Notes: generated from the letters alone by a model not told the origin. A stretch of DNA of 64,000 nt from Pseudoalteromonas viridis (GCF_017742995.1 NZ_CP072425.1:4163001-4227000); one strand, 5' to 3'. Shown: positions 26,644 to 36,397, counted from the stretch's first letter. Translations and numbers: made by a program.

Positions 26644-27440
26644 TGGCCAATTATGTGGTGGGCGATCTGCAAGGCTGCTTTGCCCCGTTAAAGCAGCTGT
26701 TGCAGGAAGTTGCTTTTAACCCAGCCCGCGACCACCTTTATCTGGTCGGCGATATTGTTGCCCGGGGCCCTGACTCGCTCGGTTGTCTCGACTTTGTGTT
26801 TCGCCATCAGGATTGTGTCACCATTACGCTGGGTAACCACGATTTACACCTGATCTGCAACGTCTTGCAAGGCAAAGCCCCCAATCCCAAAGATAAACTT
26901 GACGCTCTGTATCAACACAGCAAACTGCCAGATTACCTGCATTTTTTACGCACTCAGCCACTGTGCGTGTATCTTGAAAAATATCACACCTTTATTTCTC
27001 ACGCCGGTATTCACCCACAATGGCAGATTGAGCAAGCCCTGAGCTTGGGCCGCTGGGCACAGCAAAAATATAGGGGCGAAGAAGCCAAATCGTTTTTGAG
27101 TGCCATGTACGGTAAAGAGCCCCGATTACTGCTCGAAGAAGACGAACAAAGTCGCTTTAACACCATTATCAATGTGTTTACCCGAATGCGCTTTCTGACT
27201 TCTCAATGGCATCTGGATTTTGACAATAAGGGCACACTGGATGATGCCGGCGAATTGCGACCCTGGTTTACCCATCCGCGCTTTCTGGACGACCCAAACC
27301 GTTACCTTTTTGGCCACTGGGCGGCCTTGCAGGGCATCACCAACACACCTAATGTCACTGCTTTAGATACAGGTTGTGTATGGGGCGGGCCCATGACCCT
27401 GCTTGATTTAGACTCAAACGAGCAAATTTCGAGCAATTAA
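26643..27440 (+). CDS. apaH: Bis(5'-nucleosyl)-tetraphosphatase ApaH (symmetrical)
   Basis: A 265-residue metallophosphatase that splits Ap4A into two ADP, and also removes Np4-type caps from RNA. The metal and catalytic motifs of the calcineurin-like fold are intact: GDLQGC at 7-12, GDIVARGPDS, GNHDLHL and the HAGIHP segment. Length is close to E. coli ApaH (280). It overlaps apaG by one base and ends the lptD operon-like run. No clear terminator was seen before the chemoreceptor gene. Confidence 0.95.
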   Translation: MANYVVGDLQGCFAPLKQLLQEVAFNPARDHLYLVGDIVARGPDSLGCLDFVFRHQDCVTITLGNHDLHLICNVLQGKAPNPKDKLDALYQHSKLPDYLHFLRTQPLCVYLEKYHTFISHAGIHPQWQIEQALSLGRWAQQKYRGEEAKSFLSAMYGKEPRLLLEEDEQSRFNTIINVFTRMRFLTSQWHLDFDNKGTLDDAGELRPWFTHPRFLDDPNRYLFGHWAALQGITNTPNVTALDTGCVWGGPMTLLDLDSNEQISSN

Positions 27441-27553
27441 CTGTTTCTCAGCCGATTTTACTGAATTTTGAATTCACATCTGCTATAAAATACTTAACTA
27501 TCGCGCAATAAATCCGATAAGCACACATTCAGCTTTAATTTGATGGTACCCGT

Positions 27554-29569
27554 ATGAATTTGACTGTAAGCCAACGTATCTGGGGTGGTTTTATTATAAT
27601 CACTCTGCTCCTGTTGATGATCGGAGGAAACTCGCTGCTAAGGATCGCCAATATTGATAATTCCACAAGACTGGTTAATTCGCTCTCATTGCCCGCTCTG
27701 GACAGCAGTGCTGCCTTACAGATTGAATTTACTCAAATGAGTAAACTGGCTCAGGGCAGTTACTTTACCCAGTCACCCGATGAGCTTAACTCACTCAAGG
27801 CTAAATTTAACGAGCGTCAGCAAGCGTTTAATAAAACCTTTTCTGAGTTGGGCGCTGTGGTTGACCAGGACCCTGGACTGGCACAAAGCAAACGCGAGGT
27901 TGAGACCAGCTTTAAGCAGTTTTCTACCTCAGTGCAGGACTTGCTCAGCAACAAAGCCCGCGAACTGATGCTGGTAAAAACCCTTAAGCAGCAGCTTGAA
28001 GATACCGAAATGGCGGCCGAAGACGCAACCACTGTGGTACTCGATATTCTAGACTTAGATGGCTTGCAGGACACTGACGGCCGCGCTTATCAGGCCGCAA
28101 CTAAGCTAGAAAACCTGTTTAGCTCTGCAGTGACCACCAGCACAGATATGATGACCATCAAAGAGCGCAACACACTGGACATCGTCGCCAAAGAGCAGGC
28201 CTATGTGCTCGAAGAGCTGGAACGCAATATGGCTTTGATGACAGCGACTGTTACGCAGCTCGACAGCACGCTGGCAGACGACTTACAGCAATACTATGAT
28301 GATCTGCTTGCCCAGTTAAAAGGATCTGACGGCATTGCCGGCAATGTAGGCCAGCTGATCGCAGCACGACAAAAAACCCGCACTGAGTTGGATGCCGCTG
28401 AGACCACCACCAATGCAGCACTCAAACAACTTGGTGAGCTGGTTGCCCAATCTAAACAACTGGCGTTTGATATTCAGGACGAAGTACGAGCAGATGTGAC
28501 CTCGGCTAATATGTGGACCTGGGTCGGCATGGTTATGGCAGCTCTGTTAGCCATTGTGATTGCGTATTTGACCGTCAGTCGCATAACTAAACCACTGGCT
28601 GAAGTAAACCGGGTACTCAATATTGTGGCGCGCGGCGACATGACGCAAACCCTGGATGACTCGGCAAAAGATGAATTTGGCGAACTGGCACGCAGCTGTA
28701 ACAGTCTCATTGCCAGCCTGCGTGAACTCATCACAGGTATCGTGTCACGCTCTACTCAGCTGGCAGCAGCCTCTGAAGAAACTTCGGCCATTACCATAGA
28801 GTCGAGCCAGGCGATTAAGAGCCAGCAGTCTCAGGTTGAACAAGCAGCCACGGCTACCACCGAAATGAGCAGCACAGCGCATGGCGTTAGTAACAGTGCG
28901 CACCAGGCATTGCAAGAGATCAAAAACGCCGACAAAGAAGCCGAGCGAGTCAAAGGCATTTCTCAGGACAACAAGCACACCATTGAGCAACTGGCGCACG
29001 AGGTGGAAGCTGTGTCTCAGGTGATCAACAAACTGCATCAGGACAGCTCAGCCATTGGCGGGATCCTGGATGTTATCCGCGGTATTGCAGAGCAAACTAA
29101 CCTGCTGGCACTGAACGCAGCCATTGAGGCGGCCCGTGCCGGTGAACAAGGCCGTGGCTTTGCGGTGGTTGCTGATGAAGTTCGCTCGCTTGCCAGCAAG
29201 ACTCAAGAGTCGACTCAGGAGATCCAGGCCATGATCGAGTCGCTGCAAAGCGGCGCCGAAGAAGCCGTTAGTGCGATGTCGAAAGGCCAGCAGCAGGCTG
29301 AATCATGTGTTCATCAAAGTGATGTAGCAAATGAAGCGCTTAACTCAATCACCGATGCGGTGTCGCGTGCACACGACGTCAGTGAGGAAATTGCCAATGC
29401 CGCCAACGAGCAGCAGCAGGTTTCTCAGGAGATCAGTGAACGCCTGGAGTCTATTGTTACCATCGCCGAACAAACGGCTGAGGGCGCAAACCAGACGTCT
29501 ATCTCAAGCTCAGAAGTGGCCAAGCTGGCTGAAGAGCTGAGACAGTCGGTTGATCAGTTCCGAGTCTGA
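27554..29569 (+). CDS. Methyl-accepting chemotaxis protein
   Basis: A 671-residue chemoreceptor. Topology: first membrane helix about 9-30; a long, mainly helical periplasmic ligand domain (about 31-313); second membrane helix about 315-340; a HAMP domain starting [11 protein letters not shown] (about 341-393); and the cytoplasmic signalling coiled coil. The invariant hairpin tip, beginning [20 protein letters not shown], lies at about 510-547 and binds CheA and CheW. The helical periplasmic domain suggests a long helical-bundle sensor rather than a Cache domain; the ligand is unknown. It ends at a strong bidirectional terminator and is monocistronic. Confidence 0.95.
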   Translation: MNLTVSQRIWGGFIIITLLLLMIGGNSLLRIANIDNSTRLVNSLSLPALDSSAALQIEFTQMSKLAQGSYFTQSPDELNSLKAKFNERQQAFNKTFSELGAVVDQDPGLAQSKREVETSFKQFSTSVQDLLSNKARELMLVKTLKQQLEDTEMAAEDATTVVLDILDLDGLQDTDGRAYQAATKLENLFSSAVTTSTDMMTIKERNTLDIVAKEQAYVLEELERNMALMTATVTQLDSTLADDLQQYYDDLLAQLKGSDGIAGNVGQLIAARQKTRTELDAAETTTNAALKQLGELVAQSKQLAFDIQDEVRADVTSANMWTWVGMVMAALLAIVIAYLTVSRITKPLAEVNRVLNIVARGDMTQTLDDSAKDEFGELARSCNSLIASLRELITGIVSRSTQLAAASEETSAITIESSQAIKSQQSQVEQAATATTEMSSTAHGVSNSAHQALQEIKNADKEAERVKGISQDNKHTIEQLAHEVEAVSQVINKLHQDSSAIGGILDVIRGIAEQTNLLALNAAIEAARAGEQGRGFAVVADEVRSLASKTQESTQEIQAMIESLQSGAEEAVSAMSKGQQQAESCVHQSDVANEALNSITDAVSRAHDVSEEIANAANEQQQVSQEISERLESIVTIAEQTAEGANQTSISSSEVAKLAEELRQSVDQFRV

Positions 29570-29590
29570 TCTCAGTCGATACTCAATGTA

Positions 29591-29620
29591 AAAGGGCCGC
29601 TCATTGAGCGGCCCTTTTCT
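29591..29620. terminator. Bidirectional terminator between the chemoreceptor and the GNAT/C39 gene
   Basis: A perfect 11-bp stem (AAAGGGCCGCT / AGCGGCCCTTT, 29591-29601 with 29607-29617) and a 5-nt loop, with T-rich sequence to the right. It lies between two convergent genes. Confidence 0.9.
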
Positions 29621-29635
29621 TTACGCTGTATATGG

Positions 29636-30745
29636 TCAGAAAGACTCATGCACCACCACCAGGGCACTCAGTTTGCTCGCGCCAAAGGTGGCCATTTTTT
29701 CAAAGTCCTCGCGCGCAATCGGCACCTGCTGGCAATCAATTGCTTCCTGATCCTCTTCCACATCCGGATCATTGACATACAAGCACAGCGCATCGATGCC
29801 GGTGATTAAAACCCAGTGCGGTGCCTTCTTGCCGTTTAAGCGATATGTGCTTATCAAGGCCAATACCGAGCTGCCCTCAGACAACCACTGCTCTACTTGC
29901 TCAAGCTTCAGGCTGGTGCACTGAATTGGGATATCCCGATATTCGCACTCTTGTCTAAACTGCTCGTGTACCAGCGTCATCACCTGTTTTTTCTGCTCGT
30001 TGCGCACCCCATCAATAAACAAAGGCTGTGCCGTGTTGACCACCACTTCTGTGGCAAAGCCGCGCCTTTCTGCGGCCAGTGCAAGGCCAAACGGATGACA
30101 ACCCCCATGCCCCGAGGTCATAAAAATGGTCGTTGCTTCACGCCAGATCTCCAGCTCCAGGCTTTGGTCGCCCATGCAACCCGGATCTATGCTGGCCATC
30201 GCCATCATCAAAGACGCCGGCCCACAGGTGAACTCTGTGGTTTGCTGATACCAGGGCGCAACCTGTAAAGTGGCCTGCTCTGTGCGCTTGCGAATGCACT
30301 TTTGCATTCTCAGCGCATCATCGTGATCTTCGTAGTAGTTATGATATTCGCCAAACACCCGATATCCTAGCTTCTTGTAAAGCGCAATTGCCGCCGTGTT
30401 GCGCCTGGCCACTTCCAGCCGCATATACAGCCAACCCAATTGGGCCGCCTGGGACTCGAGCGTCGCCATTAACTGCCTGGCTATGCCCTTCCCCTGGTGC
30501 TCCTGCGATACCGCCAGTGAGTACAAGCGTGCCAGTCGTGTTCCCTGATGTAACCACAGCAGTCCATAGCCCACCAGCTCACCTGCCAGCCGGGCCGTCA
30601 GCAACAGACTGTGCTCAAACCCAATATGATGCTTAAACTGGCGGCGACTAAGCCTGTCACTGCTAAAGCAGCGTGCTTCCAGCTCAACCAGTTCGGCTAA
30701 ATCCGCTGGCTGGGCTTTTTCAACCACCATACAGGCCTGCAACAT
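29636..30745 (-). CDS. GNAT acetyltransferase fused to a C39-like peptidase domain
   Basis: A 369-residue two-domain protein. Residues about 6-150 form a RimI-like GNAT fold with the acetyl-CoA loop QGKGIA (84-89) and the NTAAIALYKKLGY segment. Residues about 160-369 are a C39-like papain-fold domain (DUF3335 type). A plausible triad is C174 (TEFTCGPASL), H310 (APHWVLITG) and D326 (VNDPD). It overlaps the RimK-like ligase gene by one base (TAATG), so the two are translationally coupled. The pairing suggests a peptide or protein modification step: one enzyme ligates amino acids and the other acetylates or trims. The substrate is unknown. An alternative start is Met6. Confidence 0.85.
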   Translation of the reverse strand: MLQACMVVEKAQPADLAELVELEARCFSSDRLSRRQFKHHIGFEHSLLLTARLAGELVGYGLLWLHQGTRLARLYSLAVSQEHQGKGIARQLMATLESQAAQLGWLYMRLEVARRNTAAIALYKKLGYRVFGEYHNYYEDHDDALRMQKCIRKRTEQATLQVAPWYQQTTEFTCGPASLMMAMASIDPGCMGDQSLELEIWREATTIFMTSGHGGCHPFGLALAAERRGFATEVVVNTAQPLFIDGVRNEQKKQVMTLVHEQFRQECEYRDIPIQCTSLKLEQVEQWLSEGSSVLALISTYRLNGKKAPHWVLITGIDALCLYVNDPDVEEDQEAIDCQQVPIAREDFEKMATFGASKLSALVVVHESF

Positions 30746-32193
30746 TACTTTTTACCTCTCGCTTCAAGACGACGCAAAAATTCCGACATGATCTGCATAT
30801 ACAGTTCATCTCCCAGGTACTTGTCTTCGACACCCTGATCAATGCTGGGGTTATCGTTCACTTCCAGCACATAGGCCTTGCCTTCATGCTCTTTAATGTC
30901 GATGCCATACAAGCCATTACCTACCACGGCCGCCGCTTTCAGTGCGGCGCCCAGCACAGCCTTAGGGACTTCAAAGGTCGGTAACGTATCAAATCCGCCC
31001 GAGAAGTTACGCTTTGAGGTGTGGTTATAGATCTGCCAGTGATTACGTGCCATATGATAGCGGCACGCGTAAATGGCGCGTCCGTTCAGTACCCCAATGC
31101 GCCAGTCATAATCGGTGTACAAATATGCCTGGGCCAGCACAATGGCCGACTCGCCCAGTAAGAGATTCAACCGAAATTGCAGCTCCTCTTTGGTTTTTAC
31201 CTTGTACACGCCTTTAGAAAACGCACTTTCCGGCATCTTAAGCACCATAGGCAGTGATAACTGTTCAACCAACTCTTCTATTACCGCTTCTGAGCACTGG
31301 CTGACAAAGCGGGTTTCCAGTGAAGGCACTTTTTTATAGTTAAACGCATCGTGCAAAAACACTTTATTGCAACAACGCAAAATAGAGCTGGGGTCGTCAA
31401 TCACCACTAAGTCTTTTTGCTCCGCCTCCTGAGCAAGGCGGTAAGTATGATGATCAATGGCTGTGGTCTCACGGATAAACAAGCCATCAAACTGACTTAA
31501 GTTATACAGCTCAGCCGCCTCGACCAGATGGACTTTAATACCCAGCTTGGCCCCGGCTTTCACAAAGCGACTCACCGCGTTTTTGTTACTCGGCGGTAGC
31601 TGCTCCTGATGATCAACCAGCATAGCCAGGTCCCAGCGGTGTTTTTTACTGCTTTTGCGCTTTTTCCATTGCATTGCATGGACCCGGCTGAGCACCTGCG
31701 TACAAAATGCCAGTTCGTCCTGCTCAATTGAGGAAAAGTCGCTGCGCAGTACCTGCACCTGTAACCCGTTGCCCTGAGGCTGCACATGCACAGTCAATAA
31801 CGGCGCCTGAAACTGCGCAAACAAGTGCGCTGCCAGCTTGGTATATTCCGTCTGTTGCGTTTCACCCATACAGATCAGCAATGACAAAGCCTGTGACACC
31901 GCAATCCCCTGCTGCGTGCACCAGGCCTGAGACAAATACACAGTGCAGCCTTCATCACCCAGCTCATTGATCACTTTAACACTCGGCAGCGCCTGATGAT
32001 TACGCGCTTCTGCCAGCAAGGAGCAATAGTAGCCCTGACTGAGGTATCGACGGCAGTCACACAGGTTAATGACCCTTAGCTTAGATTCGCCGAGTTTGGG
32101 GTACTCTTGCAGGTATGTTTCGAAAGTCACCACATTGTCATTCAGTGGCAAGATATCTGCATTTTGATCAACAACAAATAGCGTAGACAACAT
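30745..32193 (-). CDS. RimK-like ATP-grasp ligase with RimK-type N-terminal domain
   Basis: A 482-residue amino-acid or peptide ligase of the ATP-grasp family. The N-terminal half (about 1-230) is the extra domain found before some RimK-like ligases. The ATP-grasp part includes DDPSSILRCCNKVFLHDAF, MVLKMPESAFSKGVYKVKT (glycine-loop Lys region), DYDWRIGVLNG and the metal-binding YVLEVNDNPSIDQGVE. RimK itself adds glutamates to ribosomal protein S6; this longer type has unknown acceptors. I chose ATG at 32193 because AAGGA lies at correct spacing. A longer reading from 32250 lacks a ribosome site and adds 19 unconserved residues. Coupled to the GNAT/C39 gene. Confidence 0.88.
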   Translation of the reverse strand: MLSTLFVVDQNADILPLNDNVVTFETYLQEYPKLGESKLRVINLCDCRRYLSQGYYCSLLAEARNHQALPSVKVINELGDEGCTVYLSQAWCTQQGIAVSQALSLLICMGETQQTEYTKLAAHLFAQFQAPLLTVHVQPQGNGLQVQVLRSDFSSIEQDELAFCTQVLSRVHAMQWKKRKSSKKHRWDLAMLVDHQEQLPPSNKNAVSRFVKAGAKLGIKVHLVEAAELYNLSQFDGLFIRETTAIDHHTYRLAQEAEQKDLVVIDDPSSILRCCNKVFLHDAFNYKKVPSLETRFVSQCSEAVIEELVEQLSLPMVLKMPESAFSKGVYKVKTKEELQFRLNLLLGESAIVLAQAYLYTDYDWRIGVLNGRAIYACRYHMARNHWQIYNHTSKRNFSGGFDTLPTFEVPKAVLGAALKAAAVVGNGLYGIDIKEHEGKAYVLEVNDNPSIDQGVEDKYLGDELYMQIMSEFLRRLEARGKK

Positions 32194-32454
32194 TTTAGTC
32201 CTTAGTATGACCCGGCCTGTTATGCTCTTAAGCTTAGTATGCCAGGCCACTTTTTATCATGGTTTTGCAACCGGTATAACGCTATTTGTATGTAAAAAGC
32301 GAAGTCATAGCAAACGATCAATTTTGATGCTTAAGATGAGCAATTCTTTTCTCGTATATCGACTCCCCTGCCAGTGCGCGATATGCAGACCTTAAAGTTG
32401 TAATTTGAGGGACAATCCTGCACACTAACGCGGCTTTTAATGGAGTAAAAAACA

Positions 32455-33207
32455 ATGAAAAAAACACTGTCTCTTATTGCGCTTGCTACTTTTTTGGGTG
32501 GTTGCTACTCCAGCCCTGAATCGCCAAACAGTACAGCACGTTTTGCAAGCCCTGAAGTAAATAGATCTCCTTTTCATCTTAGTATGGCTTTAAGCACAGA
32601 CACACTTAATGTCATCCCGATGGACACCTCGGACGACCTGACTGACGACTCACATTTGCGCGCTGCTGCGGAGCTTTCATTAGGCTATGGTTTCGAATTC
32701 GGCTGGGCAGCTGGAGGAGAAGGAAAATACAATCTGAAATATCAGTTTTATGGCAAAGGCCGGGAAGAAGCCAGCAGTGGCGATATCTCCCATGCAGTGA
32801 GCATTGGCTATGTCAGTGGTGATGACTCAGGAGTTGAAGCTGGCAATTATATTGGGAATAGAGAATATAATAAGTCTCACTGGAAATTTGATAAAAACGC
32901 CATCGATATTGCACTCATCAGTGGCTATCGCATGACCCCAGAGCTATTGCTTTATGGCAGTGTGTTCTATCAGAACGGTGAAATTGACGGCCACTATTAC
33001 ATCCCGGATTACAGCAGCTGTACCAGAACATGCAAAACAGATCCCATCAACAGCGACGGCAACAACTATGGGGTCAGCCTTGCGCTGGAGTACGCATTTA
33101 CACGCCACCTTTTTGGTACGCTTGAGGTCACTCGACACCATGCCGATTGGTTTAACAGAACCCAGTCGAAATCCACTGCAAACATTAATATAGGCTATCG
33201 GTTTTAG
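32455..33207 (+). CDS. Lipoprotein, paralogue 1 (predicted outer-membrane beta-structure)
   Basis: A 250-residue lipoprotein with lipobox LGGC (Cys17). I do not recognise a named family. After a Ser/Pro-rich linker come alternating amphipathic strands rich in Tyr, Gly and Phe (AELSLGYGFEFGW, YNLKYQFYGKG, ISHAVSIGY, IDIALISGYRMTPELLLYGSVFYQNG). This looks like a small beta-barrel. A CTRTC cysteine pair lies in a loop near residue 187. It is 8 bp upstream of a clear paralogue (33216-33995), which shares ARF-x-x-PEV, NVIP-x-DTS, GFEF, SHA-x-x-x-x-Y, SGYR-x-TP-x-x-L-x-YGS and FYQ-x-G. Preceded by TGGAGTAAAAAAC. Confidence 0.75.
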   Translation: MKKTLSLIALATFLGGCYSSPESPNSTARFASPEVNRSPFHLSMALSTDTLNVIPMDTSDDLTDDSHLRAAAELSLGYGFEFGWAAGGEGKYNLKYQFYGKGREEASSGDISHAVSIGYVSGDDSGVEAGNYIGNREYNKSHWKFDKNAIDIALISGYRMTPELLLYGSVFYQNGEIDGHYYIPDYSSCTRTCKTDPINSDGNNYGVSLALEYAFTRHLFGTLEVTRHHADWFNRTQSKSTANINIGYRF

Positions 33208-33215
33208 ATAAAAAT

Positions 33216-33995
33216 ATGAGAAAAATAACAACTCCCCTGGCGCTCACTACCACCTTGTTGCTGAGTGCTTGTTCCACCCCACCGGCGGTGCACTCCCACC
33301 TGGCGCGCTTTGATGCGCCGGAAGTCGCAGATACACCGCTGATCATCAACTACAAGCTGGGCACCAACAAAACCAACGTCATTCCCAAAGATACCAGTGC
33401 ACCAATCCACGACGAAGAAGACTTGTACCTGGGGGCGGATATTTCACTAAGCCACGGATTTGAATTCAATTTCGAAGTCAGTCCGCAAGCGCCGACCATT
33501 GGTTACGGCCTGAAATATCAGCTGTCAGGAGACTCGCGCGAAAACGCAAGGCCCGGTAATGTCTCCCATGCTATTACGCTGGCATATCATGCTTCAGCGA
33601 ATGGTGAAGGTAACGACGGCCAGGGCAACCTGTACACTCAGAGCTTAGCCCTGTACGATATTGCCTGGATCAGCGGATATCGACTAACGCCACAATGGCT
33701 GATATACGGCAGCCTGTTTTACCAACACGGCAACCTGGATATTAGCTATAACCCGGAGCACCATCGCAGTCACTGCCAGCCTGCCTGTCTGACTGGCACC
33801 CTGTATGAGCAAACCAGCAGCAATTATGGATTGAGCCTGAGCACAGAATATCAACCGTTTCAGTACGTCTTTGTCACCCTCGAAGGCACCTACCTGCATG
33901 CAGACTGGTACAACCGGGATAAAAGCGAGCTGGCACTCAACGCCGCCCTTACCGTCCAATTTGCGCCGGAAGAATTATTAAGAGGTATTTTTTAA
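33216..33995 (+). CDS. Lipoprotein, paralogue 2 (predicted outer-membrane beta-structure)
   Basis: A 259-residue lipoprotein with lipobox LSAC (Cys19). It is a diverged tandem copy of the gene at 32455-33207 with the same order of motifs: ARFDAPEV, NVIPKDTS, SLSHGFEFNFE, YGLKYQLSGDSREN, VSHAITLAY, ISGYRLTPQWLIYGSLFYQHG, a CQPAC cysteine pair, and a C-terminal strand-rich region. Length, Tyr/Gly content and strand pattern fit a small outer-membrane barrel tethered by lipid. It is followed after 3 bp by the start of a 42-bp repeat that contains a terminator. Function unknown. Confidence 0.75.
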   Translation: MRKITTPLALTTTLLLSACSTPPAVHSHLARFDAPEVADTPLIINYKLGTNKTNVIPKDTSAPIHDEEDLYLGADISLSHGFEFNFEVSPQAPTIGYGLKYQLSGDSRENARPGNVSHAITLAYHASANGEGNDGQGNLYTQSLALYDIAWISGYRLTPQWLIYGSLFYQHGNLDISYNPEHHRSHCQPACLTGTLYEQTSSNYGLSLSTEYQPFQYVFVTLEGTYLHADWYNRDKSELALNAALTVQFAPEELLRGIF

Positions 33996-33998
33996 GGA

Positions 33999-34040
33999 CA
34001 CAAAAAAGCCGTTCAGGTTTCCCTGAACGGCTTTTTCAAT
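33999..34040. repeat. Left copy of 42-bp direct repeat containing a bidirectional terminator
   Basis: Identical over 42 bp to 40797-40838 beside tkt. It contains a 10-bp stem (34008-34017 with 34022-34031), a 4-nt loop, and A and T runs on either side, so it can end transcription from both strands. Here it ends the lipoprotein pair. Similarity with the other copy continues weakly for about 13 bp to the right. Confidence 0.9.
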
Positions 34041-34186
34041 ACATGCGTTCGAGTACCGAGGACCCCATAAGAGTGTTTTGCCAAATTTCGTAATACAGAG
34101 AGTACAATACGGTAGCGAAAATTAGCCCCCCCCTCAGGCTTAATCGGCTGAACATGGCCGGAACGTTCATATAAGTCTTAGAACTT

Positions 34187-34597
34187 TTATGACTTAGTAT
34201 GCTGCAACTCGATCTGCTTCATAACAAAATATACAGAAATAAACCCTGCTATTTGAAAAGGGAGCTGATATCTTTGGTCACTATAAGCACCGTCAATAAA
34301 GTCAAAGTACACAACTTGACCACTGAAAGAGTCAAATAAGAAAGCCATCATAAGCATCAAAAAGGTAGATGTGATAATGCGGTTTACCTTGAGCCTAAAT
34401 AGCCAAAAAGCTAACCCATACTTAAAGATATAAGTCCCAAAAACGAGTAGATTAAAAGCAAACCAAAAAACAGCAGCCCCTAGCACATGAAAAATACCAT
34501 TTAAAAAATCAGTCACCGGCCACTTAGCTAAAGCAAGGAAAAAGAAGCTCACACACTCTATTAATGCCAGATACATAATATTTTCCAAGTGCTTCAT
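34187..34597 (-). CDS. Hypothetical integral membrane protein (136 aa)
   Basis: Four hydrophobic segments are visible (about 7-24, 33-55, 58-90 as one or two helices, 110-127), separated by short polar loops; a longer acidic/aromatic loop FDFIDGAYSDQRYQ precedes the last helix. No family is recognised. The gene is AT-rich compared with the flanking core genome and lies inside the accessory island. The ATG at 34597 has only a weak ribosome site; a second ATG lies seven codons in. Confidence 0.6.
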   Translation of the reverse strand: MKHLENIMYLALIECVSFFFLALAKWPVTDFLNGIFHVLGAAVFWFAFNLLVFGTYIFKYGLAFWLFRLKVNRIITSTFLMLMMAFLFDSFSGQVVYFDFIDGAYSDQRYQLPFQIAGFISVYFVMKQIELQHTKS

Positions 34598-34912
34598 TAT
34601 CTATACTCTTAATTTACCCTAATCGCATTTATCACACCCACCACAAAGCCTTAAATTCAATAATAAAAATCAAATATTTGGCTTTAAGATGAATACACTT
34701 CCAAGAGCGTTTTTAACTTCGCAGGTACAAGAAAAAATAACTTATCCCCAGGCTAAATTGATAGCTTATCCTTTCTGGAGCTGCAGCCTTATTAATTTCT
34801 GGTCTATTTATCAATTATTTTTTAGCGAGCTTTGCTCTTTAACAAAGCGCCATATCGAGCTCGTGCCCGAGTCGTCCTTCATAACCAGAATTTCGTTTCC
34901 AACTAACATAGC
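34598..34912. other. AT-rich intergenic stretch in the island
   Basis: About 315 bp without a convincing gene. An 84-codon ORF on the plus strand (34689-34943) overlaps the end of the next gene, has no ribosome site and looks non-coding. Confidence 0.4.
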
Positions 34913-35653
34913 TCAGGCTTTGATATTCGATAACATCCCTTGAAAAATCTCGTCTGCTGACTCGGTATCAAAATGATGTATTGGATCAGAAGCTATTTCT
35001 CGCAGCAACGGAACGAAGTCAGGATCACCTTTTAAGCAATCATATACTCTCTGTGTTAAAAATGCATATAATTCACCCAACCCGGTTTCACTCACCGTTT
35101 TGTAATGTTGTCGAAAACTCGTCACCAGCAATCGCTTCTTAGTGTCGTAATCAGCACTCAGATACTTTTGAGAAAACACAACATACCCAGGAGGCGCGCT
35201 GCTTCTCTCTCTGATTGATTTTGCTCGTGTTCGCATCGCCTCTTTTGCCGTTTCATAATCAAACTCGAAGTGATGTTGCCTAAACCTCATAGTTCCTACT
35301 TCAACACCATTTTGATCTAATACACGGCATTTCAAGGTTTCACAGCCATTAGCTTCATGCAGGTGCACTCTGCATTCTACCTTTTCGGAACCAAAATCAT
35401 AATTGTACTGAGTGTGTATGAGTTTCTGTTTCCTTTCTTCAACAGGGATGAGTCTGCCAGTCGCTGATTCAAAACAGTACCAGTTTGTAACTGAACCGCC
35501 TTCGTTGAGGTATATTTGTTCATGGACGACATATACCGTCTCATTTTCTATGTAGTAAACATTCTCAATCCGGCCGTTTTCTTGATCCGAGCTAAAATCA
35601 TTAGCCTCTAGCGGATGCATCAAGGCGCTTACTCTTTCGTTACCGTAAACCAT
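34913..35653 (-). CDS. Hypothetical soluble protein (246 aa)
   Basis: No family recognised. The N-terminal half is strand-rich (VYYIENETVYVVHEQIYL, YDFGSEKVECRVHL, KCRVLDQNGVEVGTMRF). The C-terminal half is helical and charged, with a long basic helix (ETAKEAMRTRAKSIRERS) and a leucine-rich end. No signal peptide or membrane helix. The start at 35653 is ATG but lacks a good ribosome site. It sits in the island between the membrane protein gene and the repeat array, in the same direction as the membrane protein gene but 315 bp away. Confidence 0.6.
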   Translation of the reverse strand: MVYGNERVSALMHPLEANDFSSDQENGRIENVYYIENETVYVVHEQIYLNEGGSVTNWYCFESATGRLIPVEERKQKLIHTQYNYDFGSEKVECRVHLHEANGCETLKCRVLDQNGVEVGTMRFRQHHFEFDYETAKEAMRTRAKSIRERSSAPPGYVVFSQKYLSADYDTKKRLLVTSFRQHYKTVSETGLGELYAFLTQRVYDCLKGDPDFVPLLREIASDPIHHFDTESADEIFQGMLSNIKA

Positions 35654-35995
35654 AAAATCAATCTGCCTGCTTCATATATTACACCACTAAGCAACGCAAA
35701 AAATGCCACAGCAATGGTATTCCTCATAGTGCTCTTGTGCCTGTACATTATGTGTATTCGGTGAAGAAAATCCTGCTAAATTTGGCCACAACCTGCACGA
35801 CATATTAGATGGTGTGGTATATATTTGGGGTATTTTTTTATGAGTGACTTTTGTTTTGAGCTGTATGTTATCAAAACATATACGAGGTGACTCAACCCCT
35901 GCCTGAACAACTTATTAATGTGTATGATTAGACCCCCTTTTTTCCTATTTGACAAGCAGCTGCACTCTGACAAGTCCTGAAGCACGAGTATCATA
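35654..35995. other. Intergenic stretch before the repeat array
   Basis: About 340 bp with no convincing gene. A 72-codon ORF on the minus strand (35776-35994) runs into the repeat array and has no coding character. Confidence 0.4.
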
Positions 35996-36250
35996 GATGA
36001 CGATGTCGCCGGTTGGGCTCTCTATACCGGATACGATCGTGCTGTGCTTAAGCAGACCCCGACTCGCAAGCGTCCGGGATGACGGCGTCGCCGGTTAGGC
36101 TCTCTATACCGGATACGGTCGTGCCGTAATTAAGCATACCCCGGCTCACGAGCGTCCGGGATGACGGTGTTGGTTATTTGTCTTACATAATAAAAGATAC
36201 GGTCGTGCTGTACTTAACCAGATCCCGACTCGCACGCGTCCGGGGTGACA
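35996..36250. repeat. Tandem array of 82-84-bp intergenic repeat units (block A)
   Basis: Three successive units with anchor GATGA or GGTGA at 35996, 36078, 36160 and 36244 give periods of 82, 82 and 84 bp. Each unit has the order CTCTATACCGGATACGGTCG or a variant, then a TTAAGCAG-like stretch, then an imperfect GC-rich hairpin (CCCGG...CCGGG) and the anchor. Units are diverged at scattered positions. Related units occur at about 40514-40665. Confidence 0.85.
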
Positions 36251-36313
36251 CAGTGTTGGTGGCAGTCTTACCAAACAGATGATACGGCAGAACTATTTTG
36301 GATAACTGCTACC

Positions 36314-36397
36314 TCAAAGTGCCTGGGATGGCTCAATAAACCGTCAATCATTAATTTAAATAGTCGCAGAGCTTTTATCCAGAGCACAAAAAAAGCC
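36314..36397. repeat. Conserved 84-bp block, left copy
   Basis: Starts TCAAAGTGCCTGGGATGGCT and ends GAGCACAAAAAAAGCC. It is nearly identical to 40726-40808, with a few substitutions and one extra A. Weaker similarity extends about 40 bp upstream. It directly follows repeat block A, just as its partner follows block B. Confidence 0.85.

Noticed and set aside
34689..34943. 84-codon ORF on the plus strand in the island
   Set aside because: No ribosome site, overlaps the end of the hypothetical gene at 34913, and does not look like protein.
35776..35994. 72-codon ORF on the minus strand
   Set aside because: Runs into the repeat array and has no coding features.
35996..36250. Possible CRISPR array
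   Set aside because: Units of 82-84 bp are similar along their whole length with no short identical repeat and variable spacer, and no cas gene is near.
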